Assembly (NCBI GenBank): GCA_024516035.1
Contig: CM044957.1
Location: 3,631,017-3,695,016, forward strand
Reading direction: 5' to 3'
Length of the DNA: 64,000 bases
DNA from: Bactericera cockerelli
Taxonomy: Eukaryota > Arthropoda > Insecta > Hemiptera > Triozidae
Made by a program: the position numbers and the translations under genes. This document shows positions 10,971-22,406 of this stretch, in pieces. Each line of letters begins with the position of its first letter. The stretch's first letter is position 1. The notes under the pieces were generated by a model. The model searched no databases and had not been told where the DNA came from. It was given only the letters and a program-made list of their open reading frames with translations.

Positions 10971-11685
10971 TAATATTTCCTACTGAATATTTTTCCGTGT
11001 AAATATAATGTTCATTTTTTTGTTGTAAATTCAAGTAAGTCTTTGATAGATAAACAGAACGTACTACTTGTGAGTAATGTTTGTGGAAAAATAATATAAA
11101 TGTATGCTTTTTTTGTGATGTTATAAATCACATTTCAGTGGATGTGGCAGAATTACAAGTTTCTTCCGCTGCACACGTTTCACAGTAGGTATCCCACTGA
11201 AATACTTCTAATAAGCTACTCACTTAAAAGAGACTACTCAATTTACCTCAGAGGACGGTTTGTACCTCCTCAAACGCCTCATGTATCTAGCAACGTAGTT
11301 GATTACAAATTGATGTTCTCTTCGTGAAATCAAACTCATGAGAATTGCGTGCAATTAAATAAATTTAAAAAAATTAAATAAATATATAATTAATAAATTA
11401 AGTCTTTGTGTTATTATGTCATAATTTTAGCGTGTAGCTCAGAATAATATGAATTTTATTTTATATTTTCGTGTGTTATTTAGCCATAAAAGCAGATACT
11501 CATTTTCCCTCAAGAGGTATGAGTGACATCCAAGTTAGAGCAGAAAATAGTACAACCCTAGTGTGCTAGGTCAATAGGCTTATATTCGCTATGAACTTTA
11601 AACTATATATGTTTGAAAACTGAAATCTACAGTTTATTTTAGATACTCTAATTTTTAATTACTCTTTTTACGCGCATTTAGTAGC
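10971..11685. other. Intergenic sequence
   Basis: No gene or RNA is recognised. A short frame at 11142-11327 has no features that support it as a gene. Confidence 0.5.
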
Positions 11686-11721
<36 letters not shown>

Positions 11722-11960
11722 GCTTGTCATTCTTGGTATCATAATCTTCTAAAAAGAGAGAGGGAGAGAGGAATAAGGACGAAAGAAAGAAGAAGGGAAA
11801 GAGAGGGAACAGAATTAGTCTTAGAGGAAGAAAGAGAGAGAAAGAATAGGAGAAAAAGAGATAAAAGTTTTTCTGAGTGAAAAAAGAAAGAGAGAGAGCA
11901 GAATGTCTCAGTGAAATAATGAAAGAGAGAGAGAGAGATAGAAAGAGAGAGTAGAAAGGT
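11686..11960. repeat. (CT)n followed by a (GA)-rich mirror
   Basis: A pure CT run (11686-11720) is followed, after about 30 bp, by a purine tract of GAGAGA and GAAAGA (11750-11955). The two parts could pair as an imperfect hairpin. Confidence 0.8.
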
Positions 11961-12260
11961 GGAACAATATTTTGATATTCAAGATGTGCTTTATTCTTGC
12001 CATTATTCCCTGAAATGAAAAGCTCTGACTTTATCATATTTTCCTCTCAAGAGTGGCGCCCCTTAGCCAGATTCGCATCTTGTGCTTTTTGCATTTCCCT
12101 TTTAGGGTTGAAATTGGCATCTGTCTTGTTTGAAAAAGTAAGCTTCTACTTTTGAGAAATGTTGGAAACCAAATTTTACAAAATTAAATATAATTGTTTC
12201 TTTTAAAGTCAATGATTGAAAATTTGCTCCTGTCCTTTTTATTCTCGTAAAGCACTACAA

Positions 12261-12510
12261 ATTTTGATAGGATAGGACATGTTCTGAGAAAAGAGGAAAG
12301 TTCAACCGCAAGACAAGTCCTTCAAAATGTACCACTCAGTAGAAGACCCAGAGGAAGACCTAGTACAAGATTCTGGAATCAAGTAATTAAAGACCTTCAA
12401 ATCAGGAATATAACTATGGAAGAATCAGATGATAGACAAATATGGAGGCAGCATGTGGAAGAGGCTAAATACCACTTCAGGTATCAGTGGCCCTGGGAGT
12501 AAGTAAGTAA
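12261..12510 (+). pseudogene. 5'-truncated RTE-type LINE fragment (ORF2 C-terminus)
   Basis: An open frame encodes the family-typical C-terminal tail, including RIGHVLRKE, RRPRGRPSTRFWN and DDRQIWRQHVEEAK. It stops after WPWE and runs into (GTAA)n. GTAAAGCACTACAA flanks it at 12247-12260 and 12511-12524, a 14-bp target duplication, so the 250-bp insertion is complete and was truncated at reverse transcription. Confidence 0.85.
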
Positions 12511-12884
12511 GTAAAGCACTACAAGGTCAAACCTGAAACTCCTGTTTTTACACGTAAATACAATAGTATTATTTCGTGTGTACCTACATAAAAACATTAG
12601 AAATACTTAAAATTCTGTTTCTGAAAGGAGATGTCTTGATTAAGAGATACAAAGCCAATAATATGTACCTACCTATACCAGCTTCAGAAAAGAATGTATT
12701 TTTTCTATACAAATCGCACCTTGAGATAAATTATTTCTATCTGTGTAGCACCTCTTGGATGGTCAATAACACAATTTATAATTCCATAGAATGCATAGCT
12801 TCTCTCATATCCTCTAACAAAACAAGATTCTCCGTTCTGACTTCTGCCTCCCACACATAAACAACAACTTAACAATGGTAACAC

Positions 12885-13095
12885 CAGATATACCTAGCGC
12901 AGATTGCACGTTGAATAAACCAGTTCATCTGATCGCTGAAGTTAAGCAACGTCCAGCGTAGTGAGAACATGGATGGTGAATGTTCTTGAATACATCGATG
13001 GTCATCATGGAAATACATTTCCTGCTGGCTATTCCCCGCCCTACTGAGGCAGAGTGAGGTAACTAAAGCTACGGGTTCAGCCAGAGTTCTTTCGA
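12885..13095 (+). mobile_element. SINE-C copy with 5S-rRNA-derived head
   Basis: The 5S-like core reads TTGAATAAACCAGTTCATC, GCTGAAGTTAAGCAACGTC, then ACATGGATGGTGAATGTTC. A degenerate family tail with GAGGCAGAGTGAGGTAA follows. The box A region (AAGTTAAGCAACGTC) is better preserved than in the 7757 copy. Confidence 0.75.
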
Positions 13096-13418
13096 CAAAA
13101 GATTTGCTGTTGAAGATACAAAATATATTGTGTTATAATCATATTGAAGATCATTAATTTTAAATAAATTAAATATATGTGTTTCTTTGTGTTATTATAT
13201 CACAATTTTTAGTGAGTAGCGCGATCTTTCAAGATCATTCATTTTATTCGTCCCAGTTTTGACATCTGCATCTGTGTCTTTGAGCATCCATTCCTTGAAT
13301 CTTTCGCCCCAATTACTGTTTGAAGTATTGCTGTAGGTTCTCTCGGTGACTTATGGTCTACTAAAAGTAAACAAAGGTAAAGCAGTATTAGAATGCCCAG
13401 GCGAGTGGGAGAGGAGGG

Positions 13419-13535
13419 GGGGGGGGGGGGGTTTCAGTGGGTTTCCTTCTAGGAAGGAAAAACGTACCTAAATGAAAATTTATACCCCTCAAATTTTAAA
13501 TTACATTCTTTTTCCTGGAGGAGTCATTCAACAGA

Positions 13536-13575
<40 letters not shown>

Positions 13576-13773
13576 TCTCTCCCCTTTCTCTTGCTCTCTC
13601 TATTCTCTTGCTCTCTCTCTCTTTTTCTGTCTCTGTTTCTCTCTTTCTGTCTCTCTCTGATCTATTCCTGTTAGCCTTGTTTAGCTCTATCTCCCTCTCT
13701 CTCTGTTGCTTCCTTTCTCTTCTCTCTCTCTATCTGTACGTATCTCTCTCATTTTTTCTCTCCTTGCTCCCTT

Positions 13774-13824
<51 letters not shown>

Positions 13825-13990
13825 CTCCTCACTTTGTACTGAGTATTATTTTTTCTCCCCGTCTATCTATGTATCTCTTTTCTCTTTCGTTTCCTGAAAG
13901 CTCATCTCCTCCTCTTGTTAAAATATAAATCTCCCACGACTTAGCTCTCTTTATCTCTCCCTCTCTCTCACCCCTCTCTCTTTCGGTCGG
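13419..13990. repeat. Poly(G) run and TC-rich tract
   Basis: A run of about 18 G (near 13414-13432) precedes unrelated sequence and then (CT)n blocks from 13538 to about 13990, including 40-bp pure CT runs. The serine/leucine-rich frames here are artefacts. Confidence 0.85.
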
Positions 13991-14045
13991 ATTTTTTCCA
14001 TCTTGTTATGCAATGATAGAATGTCCATATCATGGACTTTCGCTC

Positions 14046-14178
14046 CGAGTCTCAATATTATGTGGTCACAAACGCAAATTAATGAGGAAAAATTCATGCA
14101 CTGGGTGGGATTCGAACCAACGGATCCCTAAGCTACCTGGATTACGAGACTAGCGCTTAAACCACTTAACTACAAGGC
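14046..14178 (-). mobile_element. SINE-A copy, partial
   Basis: The minus strand shows the A-box side (AAGTGGTTTAAGCGCTAGTC), B box GGTTCGAATCC, ATGAATTTTTCCTCA and the start of the body. It is truncated in the 3' half. Confidence 0.8.
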
Positions 14179-15274
14179 AATGTAGGTAATAACTAACAAC
14201 CTACTCGTGGGTCGTCAATGCATGAATGCTAAGATTTATGTGATTCTGAATATATTAATTTATGTATGCCCCAAGAAACATGAATTATCATTCAAAAGGT
14301 CACATAATTAAATTGATTGTATCATTCAAAAGTTCAGATACTAAAATTCATATTATGATAAGGAGACTATCCATCAAATCACATCATACAAATCATGTAG
14401 CTGTTATAATAATTAGATATTCCTGTATATCACGCTACTTCTGAGTACGTACTATAGTAATACACTAGCTAAGTCCCGGCACTTTGTCACCGTTGAGGTT
14501 ATTGCCCGTGGCTGGCGTCCTAGTTGAATCATTATTGGACCAGAAAATCCCGATATCTTGAAAATGGTTAATTTGAAAAAATTTAGGTAGTTTGACGGTG
14601 ATTTAGGGGGGGTCAACTCTCATGAAAATGTCAGTATCTGTTCCCGTTTGGGCTGTGGTATTGTAAACAGAGAACCCTTAAACGAACATAGTCAGACAGT
14701 CAGACACGCAAATATTTGAGTTTAATACACATATTTACTTAAGTAATCATTGAAAATTAGAGGGTATTTTATTTATAATTTAGATCTGTCTCAGTAGAGT
14801 CTCTCTCAGATTGAGAGAGAGCAGGTTCTCTTTTAAAGCTAGGAAAAAAAGTTACCACATTTGTGTTAATCACTTGCGTGATATCACAACTACTCAAACT
14901 CGCTTCAATAAAATTTAAATAATGTTGTTCTATATTTTATTTTGTAAATATTTTAAAGTTTTTATTCCTTGTTAATAATTTATTTTTGATACTTTTGTTT
15001 AACAAATAAAGTGTAAATAAATAAGCCTCAACTGTTTTTACTAGCCTCGAGTTTTTTTTATTTAAAGATGAGTGTTTCACAGCCTTTTTTATTTCGTAGC
15101 CATGAAACAGGAGCTACTGTAGACGCTTGTTGTCTGTGTTGTAACCTGCCCATCCCGTAGTGTGCCTCCTCTCTGATGGGCGAGAAGTGACACAATAATT
15201 TTGGTGCTGGGTCAACAAGAGCGCAACGGAAAGTATCCCTTACAAACAACTGTAACCAAATTTTTAATACAAAT
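14179..15274. other. Intergenic sequence with an unassigned repeat-like block
   Basis: No gene is seen. The block 14460-14710 (CTAGCTAAGTCCCGGCAC, then GTCAGACAGTCAGACACGC) resembles the non-coding ends of anonymous insect repeats, similar in style to 44100-44580. A SINE-B-like body with TGCGTGATATCACAACTACT is visible around 14855-14915. Confidence 0.4.
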
Positions 15275-15352
15275 TTTTGTCGGCGCGGGGATTCGAACCC
15301 GGGACCTTCCGCGTGGCAAGCGAGTGCTCCACTGAGCTATTCGTGCGCTCTG
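15275..15352 (-). mobile_element. SINE-F tRNA-like head
   Basis: The minus strand has TAGCTCAGTGGAGCACTCGC (A-box side) and GGGTTCGAATCC (B box). This uninterrupted copy shows what the split element at 3516-3765 looked like before insertion. Confidence 0.7.
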
Positions 15353-15604
15353 TAACTTAACAAAGCCTACTGAGCCGTTTAGTTAACTAACGTTTTGTAC
15401 AAACATGACTTAATTTAACAGATTTCTTCTCGTCTCTTAAATGATGTTGGAAATAGATTACTTATTCATCAGTCTGAGGGTCTATCGTAAGCGGGGTGAC
15501 ACCCTTTACGAGTTATTTTGAAGGGCTGCAAAGCGAGCAGGGTTTGGGATCTGTCAAACCCTCGGTCTGAGTCCTGCAATTAATATTTCACATGAGATGT
15601 GAGG

Positions 15605-16420
15605 TTCCATTTTTTTTTTTCGTTCTATTTTTTTGTCCATATTTTTAAAAAAATGCTCTATTTATTTCTCTCTCTTCCCCCTTTCTTTCTCTCTTTTTTC
15701 TACCTCTCTCTCTCTCTTCTCTCTTTCTATCCTTCTACTGTATAGTGTATACCCCTCTCTTCGACTCCCCCTCTCTTTCTTTCTCTCTTTTGTTCTACCC
15801 CTCTCTCTCTCTTTCGCTCTCTCCATCTACTGTATACCCCTCTCTTTGTCTGCCCCTCTCTCTCTTTCTACCTCTTTATTTCTTTATCTATCTACCTATA
15901 GTCTCTCCAAAATATAATATGTATTATCTCTTTCCCTCTTTTCCTTGGTCTCTCTAGTAGCCATATCTCCCTCTCCACTCTTTATCTATCACTCTTTAAC
16001 TTTCTCTTCGTTCTATTTTACTCTTTAGGTACTACCTACTCTCTCTCTCTCTTTATCCCCACTCTCTCTCTCTTTTTATCTCCCCCCTCCCCTTTTCTCT
16101 CTCTCTCCCCACTTCTACCTCTCTTTATCCTTCCCTCTTTGTATTTCTCTATCCATCTCTCTTCCTCTTCACTCAATAATGTATTATCTTTCTCCCTCTT
16201 TTCCTGGGTCTCTATTTCTCTCTCTTCATTAGGTACTGTGTACTATCTCTCTCTCTCTCTCTTTCTCTACCGTTTTGCCCTCTCTCTGTCTCTTTCCCTC
16301 CCCCTTTTCTCGCTGTCTCTCTATCACTCTCTCCACATTATACCTACATATTTATGTATTTATCTCTCCTCCTTTCTATTTTCTCTATCTCTTCCATCGC
16401 GTATTTTTTTTTTTGTCCAT
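15605..16420. repeat. TC-rich tract
   Basis: About 800 bp of CT-dominated sequence has CTACTGTATA and TACCTAC interruptions in a loosely periodic order. Reading frames through it are low-complexity. A (CTC)n stretch follows at 16468-16500. Confidence 0.85.
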
Positions 16421-16849
16421 TTCATATTTTTCAATGTGTCCTAAAAATGTTATTTCCGACCATCCCTCTCCTCCTCCTCCTCCTCCTCCTCCTCCTTCTT
16501 TCGGTTTAACTCCCACTATTTTTTGTACTCGTCATACTTTTTGTAATATCACTAGTGCAGCTTTTTTTTTTTTTTTTATCAATTCCAAATGGCTTTTCCG
16601 CTCTCCAATTTTTGAAAGGTTAATGTGAGGTGGAAAATAAATAAATTGAGGAACAAAAGTTACATATAACAACCAGCGAATTCATAATAATAATAACACT
16701 CTTTAGTGGAAGGTAACAAGGGCAGCATCCTTTTGCTCCGATTTAATGAGGTACCTATTGCTCCGGATACCTATTGCTCCGGAAAAAATTTTAGGCAACC
16801 CAACTTCCGCATACCTATTCCTCCGATTTCATGTTGCAGGTAGTAAACT

Positions 16850-17191
16850 ATGATGTATACCTATTGTATACCTTTCCGTTTACCTATCGTTCATTTCAAA
16901 GTTTTAATAAATTTAACAACAAATGCGTGTGAATCTTTTCACGCGCATCTGGCGAAGTGTTTTCATGCACCTCATCCTAATATCCATTTATTTATTGACG
17001 CTTTATTAGGTATTCAGAGAATATCTTATCTTCAAATGAACAGTAGATCTGATAGAGTCAGAGCCAGATCAGGCAAAACAAAGAAATATTTCCTTATGAA
17101 GTCTACAGTTGAGCAATACAAGGAAGATAAAATATCCAAATTTGATTACTTAGAAAGTGTTTCTTGGCACTATAGAAAATCCAAGAAGTGA
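16850..17191 (+). pseudogene. MULE-type transposase C-terminal fragment
   Basis: From about residue 24 the frame reads LTTNACESFHAHLAKCF and HPNIHLFIDALLGIQ. These match the conserved C-terminal region of Mutator-like transposases (the T-N-x-x-E-x-x-H segment and the HPNI helix). The catalytic part is absent. The 20 or so residues before this are not family-like, so the annotated start is arbitrary. TACCTATTGCTCCGG repeats lie just upstream at 16750-16830. Confidence 0.6.
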
Positions 17192-17217
17192 GAAAATAGA
17201 AAATCCAACTAGGTGAG

Positions 17218-17352
17218 GTTAAAGGATTTTCTACCACCTATGGTCACAAACTCAGATTAATAACGAAATATTCATACACTGGGATTCGAACTAACGGATT
17301 CCTACGCTACCTGCATTACTAGACTAGCGCGTGAACCACTTGACTACCAGTG
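17218..17352 (-). mobile_element. SINE-A copy, internally deleted
   Basis: Head and B box (TTCGAATCC) are present on the minus strand. Part of the body between the B box and the GGTGGTAGAAAATCC block is missing. Confidence 0.75.
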
Positions 17353-17454
17353 GGACGTTGGGAATATCTGACTGCTCTATTCAAACTGTGTAAGGTTAAT
17401 ATGAGTAGCTGTGTGGCTGTTTGTTTGTTTAGCGAATGTTGCGATATGTAGTAA

Positions 17455-17570
17455 ACCCCGTCTTGATAATTAGTGGTGAAGAGCATAGGTTGTTGACTCG
17501 AAGATTGCGGGTTCGAATCATGGCCGGAGCGGAAAATTCTGATCGAGTATTTCGTTTCTGGAATGCCATG
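17455..17570 (+). mobile_element. tRNA-like SINE head
   Basis: TAGTGGTGAAGAGCATAGG resembles an A box, and GCGGGTTCGAATCATGGCC contains a B box. No matching copy was found in the window, so the extent is uncertain. Confidence 0.5.
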
Positions 17571-17884
17571 GATGTAAAGGTAAAGTAATGCGAAAGCGGT
17601 GCCGTGGAATTAAGAAACTTTTGATGGAACGTCACGTCTTGTTTGCGGCACTTTTGATCAATTTGAGGGGCAACAAAAATTGCAATGGCCTTGCTGATAA
17701 TGTATGTGAGAATTTTTTTTCTCTCACTCTCTCTCTCTCTCTCTCTATATATTCATATATCTATCTTTTCGCATTTATTCAATATTCCACGAGGTTGCAC
17801 GGAATTATGTTAATATCCTGAAACAATATTGCATCTCCCTATCATAGCCATGTACTCGTATGTATCTACTCATCATTTGCTAGA

Positions 17885-18395
17885 TGATTCGTCTACAAAG
17901 CTCAGCCATGATATTTACAAAGCTAGGCCAGGATATTTACAAAGCTTGGCCATGATATTTACAAAGCTAGGCCAGGATATTTACAAAGCTAGGCCAGGAT
18001 ATTTACAAAGCTAGGTCATGATATTTACAAAGTTTGGCCATGCTTTTACAAAGCTAGGCCATGATAATTACAAAGGTCGGCCAGACAGTCATGATATTTA
18101 CAAAGTTTGGCCATGCTTTTACAAAGCTAGGTCATGATATTTACAAAGTTTGGCCCTGCTTTTACAAAGCTAGGCCATGATATTTACAAAGCTAGGCCAT
18201 GATATTTAGAAAGGTCGGCTACACGGTCATGATAATTTACAAAGTTTGGCCATGCTTTTACAAAGCTAGGTCATGATATTTACAAAGTTTGGCCATGCTT
18301 TTACAAAGCTAGGCCATGATATTTAGAAAGGTCGGCCAGACAGTCATGATATTTACAAAGTTCAGCCATGATTTTACAAAGCTAGGCCATCATGA
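17885..18395. repeat. 22-bp tandem array with higher-order variation
   Basis: Units of the form GATATTTACAAAGCTAGGCC repeat about 22 times. Variants with TTTGGCCATGCTTTTAC and AAAGGTCGGCCAGACAGTC alternate, which gives a larger composite period. Confidence 0.9.
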
Positions 18396-19072
18396 TATTG
18401 TAAATCACATGTATCTACAAAACTACTCATCTGATTTACTTCGAAACGGAAGTAAAACGAACACAATACTTCTGATACCTGAAATTAGCTATTTATTCGT
18501 CGGATGTAATAAACATCATTAATCAGTCATATTATTATTATCATAATATGTAAGACAAAATAAATACAGTAAAATACAATGAAATTATAAAGAAAAATTA
18601 ATACATTGAGCAAAGAAACAAGAACAAAAAGGAGAATAAAGCTAATGTCCTACCTAAAGGGCGGGGTTCTTGTCTGTGGCAATCTCTTCCACCCAACAGT
18701 CATCCTACCCGGTGGAAGCTGGAACTCAGTCATGAAGTTAATGTAGACTTTTTCTTGTTTGTTGTTGTTCATTTGTTTGTTTAAAATAAAAAATTGATAA
18801 AAACTCCTGGTCACTAGGATGGAAAGGTAACTTCATCTTGCAAGATAAAATAAAAGAATCTCTGCTGATTGTGGCGGAGATGTAATTTGTTCCAGGACCA
18901 TAGCTTCCTACATGTAGCATTGTTTATCGTGCCCGGAGCCATGTATGACCAGGTATTAGGTATGTATATTCAGTTACTGGTCCTTCGTTTCAAGTTGGAA
19001 AAGGCACATAAAGTAGGTGTAGGTTATGAGTTGGAATGTTGAACTTGTAAAAGTAAATTTTAAAAGTTAAAG
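18396..19072. other. Intergenic sequence
   Basis: No gene is seen. A minus-strand SINE-E piece (CTAAAGGGCGGGGTTC, then CTTCCACCCAACAG) lies at about 18640-18705. Confidence 0.5.
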
Positions 19073-19193
19073 TTCTCATATTTTTGTTAATCACTTTCAT
19101 GATATCACAACAACTCAAACTCGCTTTACTAAATCTACGCTGAAACCGGGACTTGAACCACCGACCTCCAAATTACAAGTTCGCCGGCTTATA

Positions 19194-19756
19194 CAGGGTG
19201 GGCCATGAATTAGTTAACATTTGAAAAAATCGTATAAAAAAAACCATTTAACATATTTTAGAAATCGTTTATTTACGAGAAAGCTAATTAGTTGTAATTT
19301 TTTTTTTTTTTTAATTATTTCGTCTAAATGACCACCGTTTCGGTTTTTGCACTCATCTAAGCGAGTCCTGAAGTTTTCAAATACTCTTCTGCAAAGAGAC
19401 AGCGAGATCGCCGACATCTCTTCGATGATTTTTTCTTTAAGTTGACGCAGTGTATTCGGTTTATCAATGTAGACACGACTCTTTAAATAACCCCATAAAA
19501 AGAAGTCTGCTGGGGATAGATCTGGACTTCTGGGTGGCCATGGGATGTCACCACGTCTGGATATCAGCTTTTCCGGAAACATGTCTTTGACCACCGGCAA
19601 GGACTCGTTCGATGTGTGACACGTGGCTCCATCTTGTTGAAACCATGTAAATTTCCAAGAAGCGAGCTAGTGCCCCCGCCCGCGCCCGCGCCCCGCGAAT
19701 CAATAGTTTTCGCGGTAAGTTACATTTAAATGTTAACGAATTCTTGGCCCACCCTG
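19194..19756. mobile_element. Deleted mariner-like DNA transposon
   Basis: The ends are inverted copies beginning CAGGGTGGGCCA and continuing GAATT-GTTAACATTT with few mismatches. TA flanks both sides (19192-19193 and 19757-19758). The 563-bp length and a GC-rich junction near 19670-19695 show that most of the element has been deleted. Confidence 0.85.
19214..19655 (-). pseudogene. Tc1/mariner-type transposase, C-terminal remnant
   Basis: The frame can be followed from about 19655 (WFQQDGATCHTS) through PPRSPDLSPADFFLWGYLKS to a lysine-rich end at about 19310. QDGA-x-x-H carries the second catalytic Asp, and the Asp of SPADFFLWG is in the place of the third acidic residue. The DNA-binding half and first catalytic Asp are missing, so no active enzyme can be made. 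Confidence 0.8.
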
Positions 19757-19780
19757 TAGATCAAGCTACTGAGGTCGATA

Positions 19781-21044
19781 ACTTGTAAAAGTATTTACTT
19801 TAAAAACATCGAAACACTAGCTGAAATTTGTACTCAAGTATTTGTTAGAAATATTTTTTTTCAAAATCACATTAAAAGATTAATTATAATACCGGCGCGA
19901 ACGACCTGTCTGTCGACAAAAGGTTAAGCGCTTAAAAGGAAAAAAAATGATTAATTAAATAAATACAAAAAACGGTTATAAATTAACAGGTTGAGTTGAC
20001 CTTGGCCCTGCATAAGGGCCGGAACAAAGAGTTGGTTCTGCTAATAAAAAAAAAAATCATCTTGAATCGAACTGTGAAATATTTTAGTACAATTATCAGC
20101 TTTCTCTTGTTTGGTGTTTCAAAAATGGTGGCCGATTTTGTGCAAATAATAGCAAAAGTAAAGTTGGCCGATATTTGCAAACGCTATTTGATAAAAAAAA
20201 AAAAAAAAAAAAACTAAGGTTTATCAAAGTATTTGTAATTAAAGGACCTTTTAAAAAGTATCGTATTTTAAATAAAGAACATGGCCCCGACTTGGGACCC
20301 GGCTCAAAAAATTGTATCCACATAAAAGAAGGTTTTATTATTAGTAAAGGTACTAAAAGGCACTTTTATTTACGGGAAGAGTTCATGTAACAACATAACA
20401 AACAAGAAAACATTTAAGAAATAATAACACAAAACAAAATTAAATCTAAATTACAAAATTCAAGAGAACTGCTAAGATATTTCCAGATTAAGGCGGAAAA
20501 ATATTACTCTGTTTTACCGTGAAAAATCCAAAACTAACTCACAAAGCTCTTAAGTACATAAGATATTCATGGGTTTCCGAATTTTGCCCCACCTTGTAAA
20601 AATATCGAACAGCAATCGAAATAAAACTGTGTTATATGACTCAAATTTAAGAGATGGTTCACAATCGGAAAGATATCAGGGATTTTATTGGAAAGTAAAA
20701 CAAACATAGTTCTCTTGTGAAGTCTTGTGTAAATAAGTCCATAACTAAATGGCGTTGGAGCTTTACGAGGTCAGCTTTTATCTCAAGCAGCCTGGTGCCT
20801 GATATTAGAAGAGCAAAGAGGAGAAATAAACAAACATATAAATTGAGACCTGCCTGTGAGATAATGCTACACATCCACAAGGCATTTCCTTTTCCATGGA
20901 ACAGTTTTCAAGCGTTCATGCGTCTCCAGTTTTTCCGATTATCGATATCGGAAGTGTTATGTTCGTTTTTATACGAATTTAAAAATTGTATACCAAATAT
21001 GTTTACAATAAAAGGAAGTTCATATTATATAATTTATAAAAATA
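19781..21044. other. Intergenic sequence
   Basis: No gene is recognised. Poly(A) runs lie at 20045-20055 and 20194-20213. The 122-residue frame at 20717-21085 has no identifiable domain and no supporting context. Confidence 0.45.
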
Positions 21045-21240
21045 ATAATATCGCCTCATTTATACTACCCGATAAAGACTACTAAGTCCCATTATTCCAG
21101 CAGTAAGTCAAAGACGTATTATTATTATGTGGTAAAAATCCCAAATGGGAGGATAACATGTCATGTGCCGGCTGGGTTTCGATCCCGCTACCTCTGGATT
21201 ATCAGACTGCCGCCTTTACCACTGAGCTACCGGGACAGAC
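21045..21240 (-). mobile_element. SINE-D copy
   Basis: The minus strand starts GTCCCGGTAGCTCAGTGG, carries the B-box-like GATCGAAACCC and continues into the TTTACCACATAATAATA and GCTGGAATAATGGGACT body. It is the same family as 33590-33800. Confidence 0.8.
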
Positions 21241-21256
21241 AGTGTTATAATAAAAA

Positions 21257-21349
21257 ATGCATGCACTGGGTGGGATTCGAACCAAGGGATCCCTACGCTA
21301 CCTGGATTATCAGACTAGTGCCTTAACCACTTGACTACCATCAGTGCAC
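21257..21349 (-). mobile_element. SINE-A head fragment
   Basis: This is only the tRNA-like head with B box GGTTCGAATCC, adjacent to the SINE-D copy. Confidence 0.75.
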
Positions 21350-21399
21350 GAGCAAAGATTACAAAATACATTGATTTTTTTTTTTTAATTTGGGTATAA

Positions 21400-21525
21400 T
21401 GTCGCTTTCAAACTCCATAGTCATATCAGGACGGGGATGGTATCTTCCATTCGCAGGAAAATCACAAACCCGCAACCAACATTAACCTCACCCAGCCTGG
21501 GTTGGGCCCGAATGCCATCACCAAT
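21400..21525 (-). mobile_element. SINE-C tail fragment
   Basis: The minus strand matches the common SINE-C tail: CCCAACCCAGGCTGGGTGAG, GCGAATGGAAG and GTCCTGATATGACTATGG. The 5S-like head is absent, so the copy is 5'-truncated. Confidence 0.75.
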
Positions 21526-21659
21526 TTTTTTTTATTTATAATTTGTTACATGTTCATAATGAGTACCTTTGTATTATGAAAGTTTTAATACCTACCCTAA
21601 AATATTATTGTACACGGTGAAAAACCAACTGCGAAATTTAACATAGTATTGTGATTAAT

Positions 21660-22400
21660 TAAACATACGGGGGACCCTTGCAAAGTTAGCATACGCGATA
21701 TTTTCGACTTTAGCATAAAGTGGTTAGCATAATTTATGCTAACGAAATTTGTCAAAAGTCGTGACGTCATAGTTGTGACGTCATTACTTTTATGCCAACG
21801 GATGTATAAAGTTATGCTATTGTTCAATTCAATTCAATTCATTGATAGCATAATAACATGTTTAACTTGCATAGTCTATGCTCTGAATTTCATTTGTTTA
21901 ACATAACATTATACGTATCTTAGCATAAAGTAATTCGCCTATCATAAAGATTATGCATACTTGCTGTGTCATTTTCATACCAGTATACGAAGTAAGCATA
22001 GTGTTATGCTAACTGTTATGCGAAGTAGGCATACTGTTAAAAACCGTATGCTAACGTTGGCATAGTGTTATGCTAACTGTTATGCGAAGTAGGCATACTG
22101 TTAAAAACCGCATGCTAACGTTGACATAGTGTTATGCTAACTGTTATGCGAAGTAGGCATACTGTTAAAAACCGCATGCTAACGTTGGCATAGTGTTATG
22201 CTAACTGTTATGCGAAGTAGGCATACTGTTAAAAACCGCATGCTAACGTTGGCATAGTGTTATGCTAACTATTATGCAAAGTAGGCATAACAATATGCGA
22301 ACGTTGGTATGGTCACTATGCGACCCTTGGCATAGTGACTATGCTAACGTTGGCATAGTCACTATGCCAACGTTCGCATATTCAATATGCGAACGTTCTC
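21660..22400. repeat. Left subterminal repeats of the CMC element, with a 64-bp array
   Basis: TTATGCTAAC-like motifs occur in both orientations. From about 21990 to 22270 a 64-bp unit with TATGCGAAGTAGGCATACTG repeats four times (CGAAGTAGGC at 22021, 22085, 22149 and 22213). Short inverted pairs such as GCATAGTGACTATGC follow. Such arrays are transposase or accessory-protein binding zones in CACTA elements; here that role is inferred. Confidence 0.8.
21762..21783. promoter_or_regulatory. Two TGACGTCA palindromes (CRE/ATF-type)
   Basis: Perfect TGACGTCA sites lie at 21762-21769 and 21776-21783, 14 bp apart. A third lies near the other end of the same element at 32095-32102. TGACGTCA is the known full site for CREB/ATF bZIP factors. 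Use by this element is inference. Confidence 0.5.
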
Positions 22401-22406
22401 ATAGCA

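Larger units (their letters stand above)
19073..19780 (-). mobile_element. SINE-B copy split by a mariner-like element
   Basis: The body and B box lie at 19073-19191 and the A-box side (ACCTCAGTAGCTTGATC) continues at 19757-19780. The 19194-19756 transposon separates the two halves. Confidence 0.8.

Noticed and set aside
10124..10986. 227-residue Ser/Leu/Phe frame
   Set aside because: It is a product of a TC-rich tract; overlapping frames are equally open. Similar frames at 13472-13928, 15633-16628 and 26465-26731 were dropped for the same reason.
20717..21085. 122-residue plus-strand frame
   Set aside because: No recognisable domain, overlapping frames on the other strand, and its end runs into a SINE-D copy.
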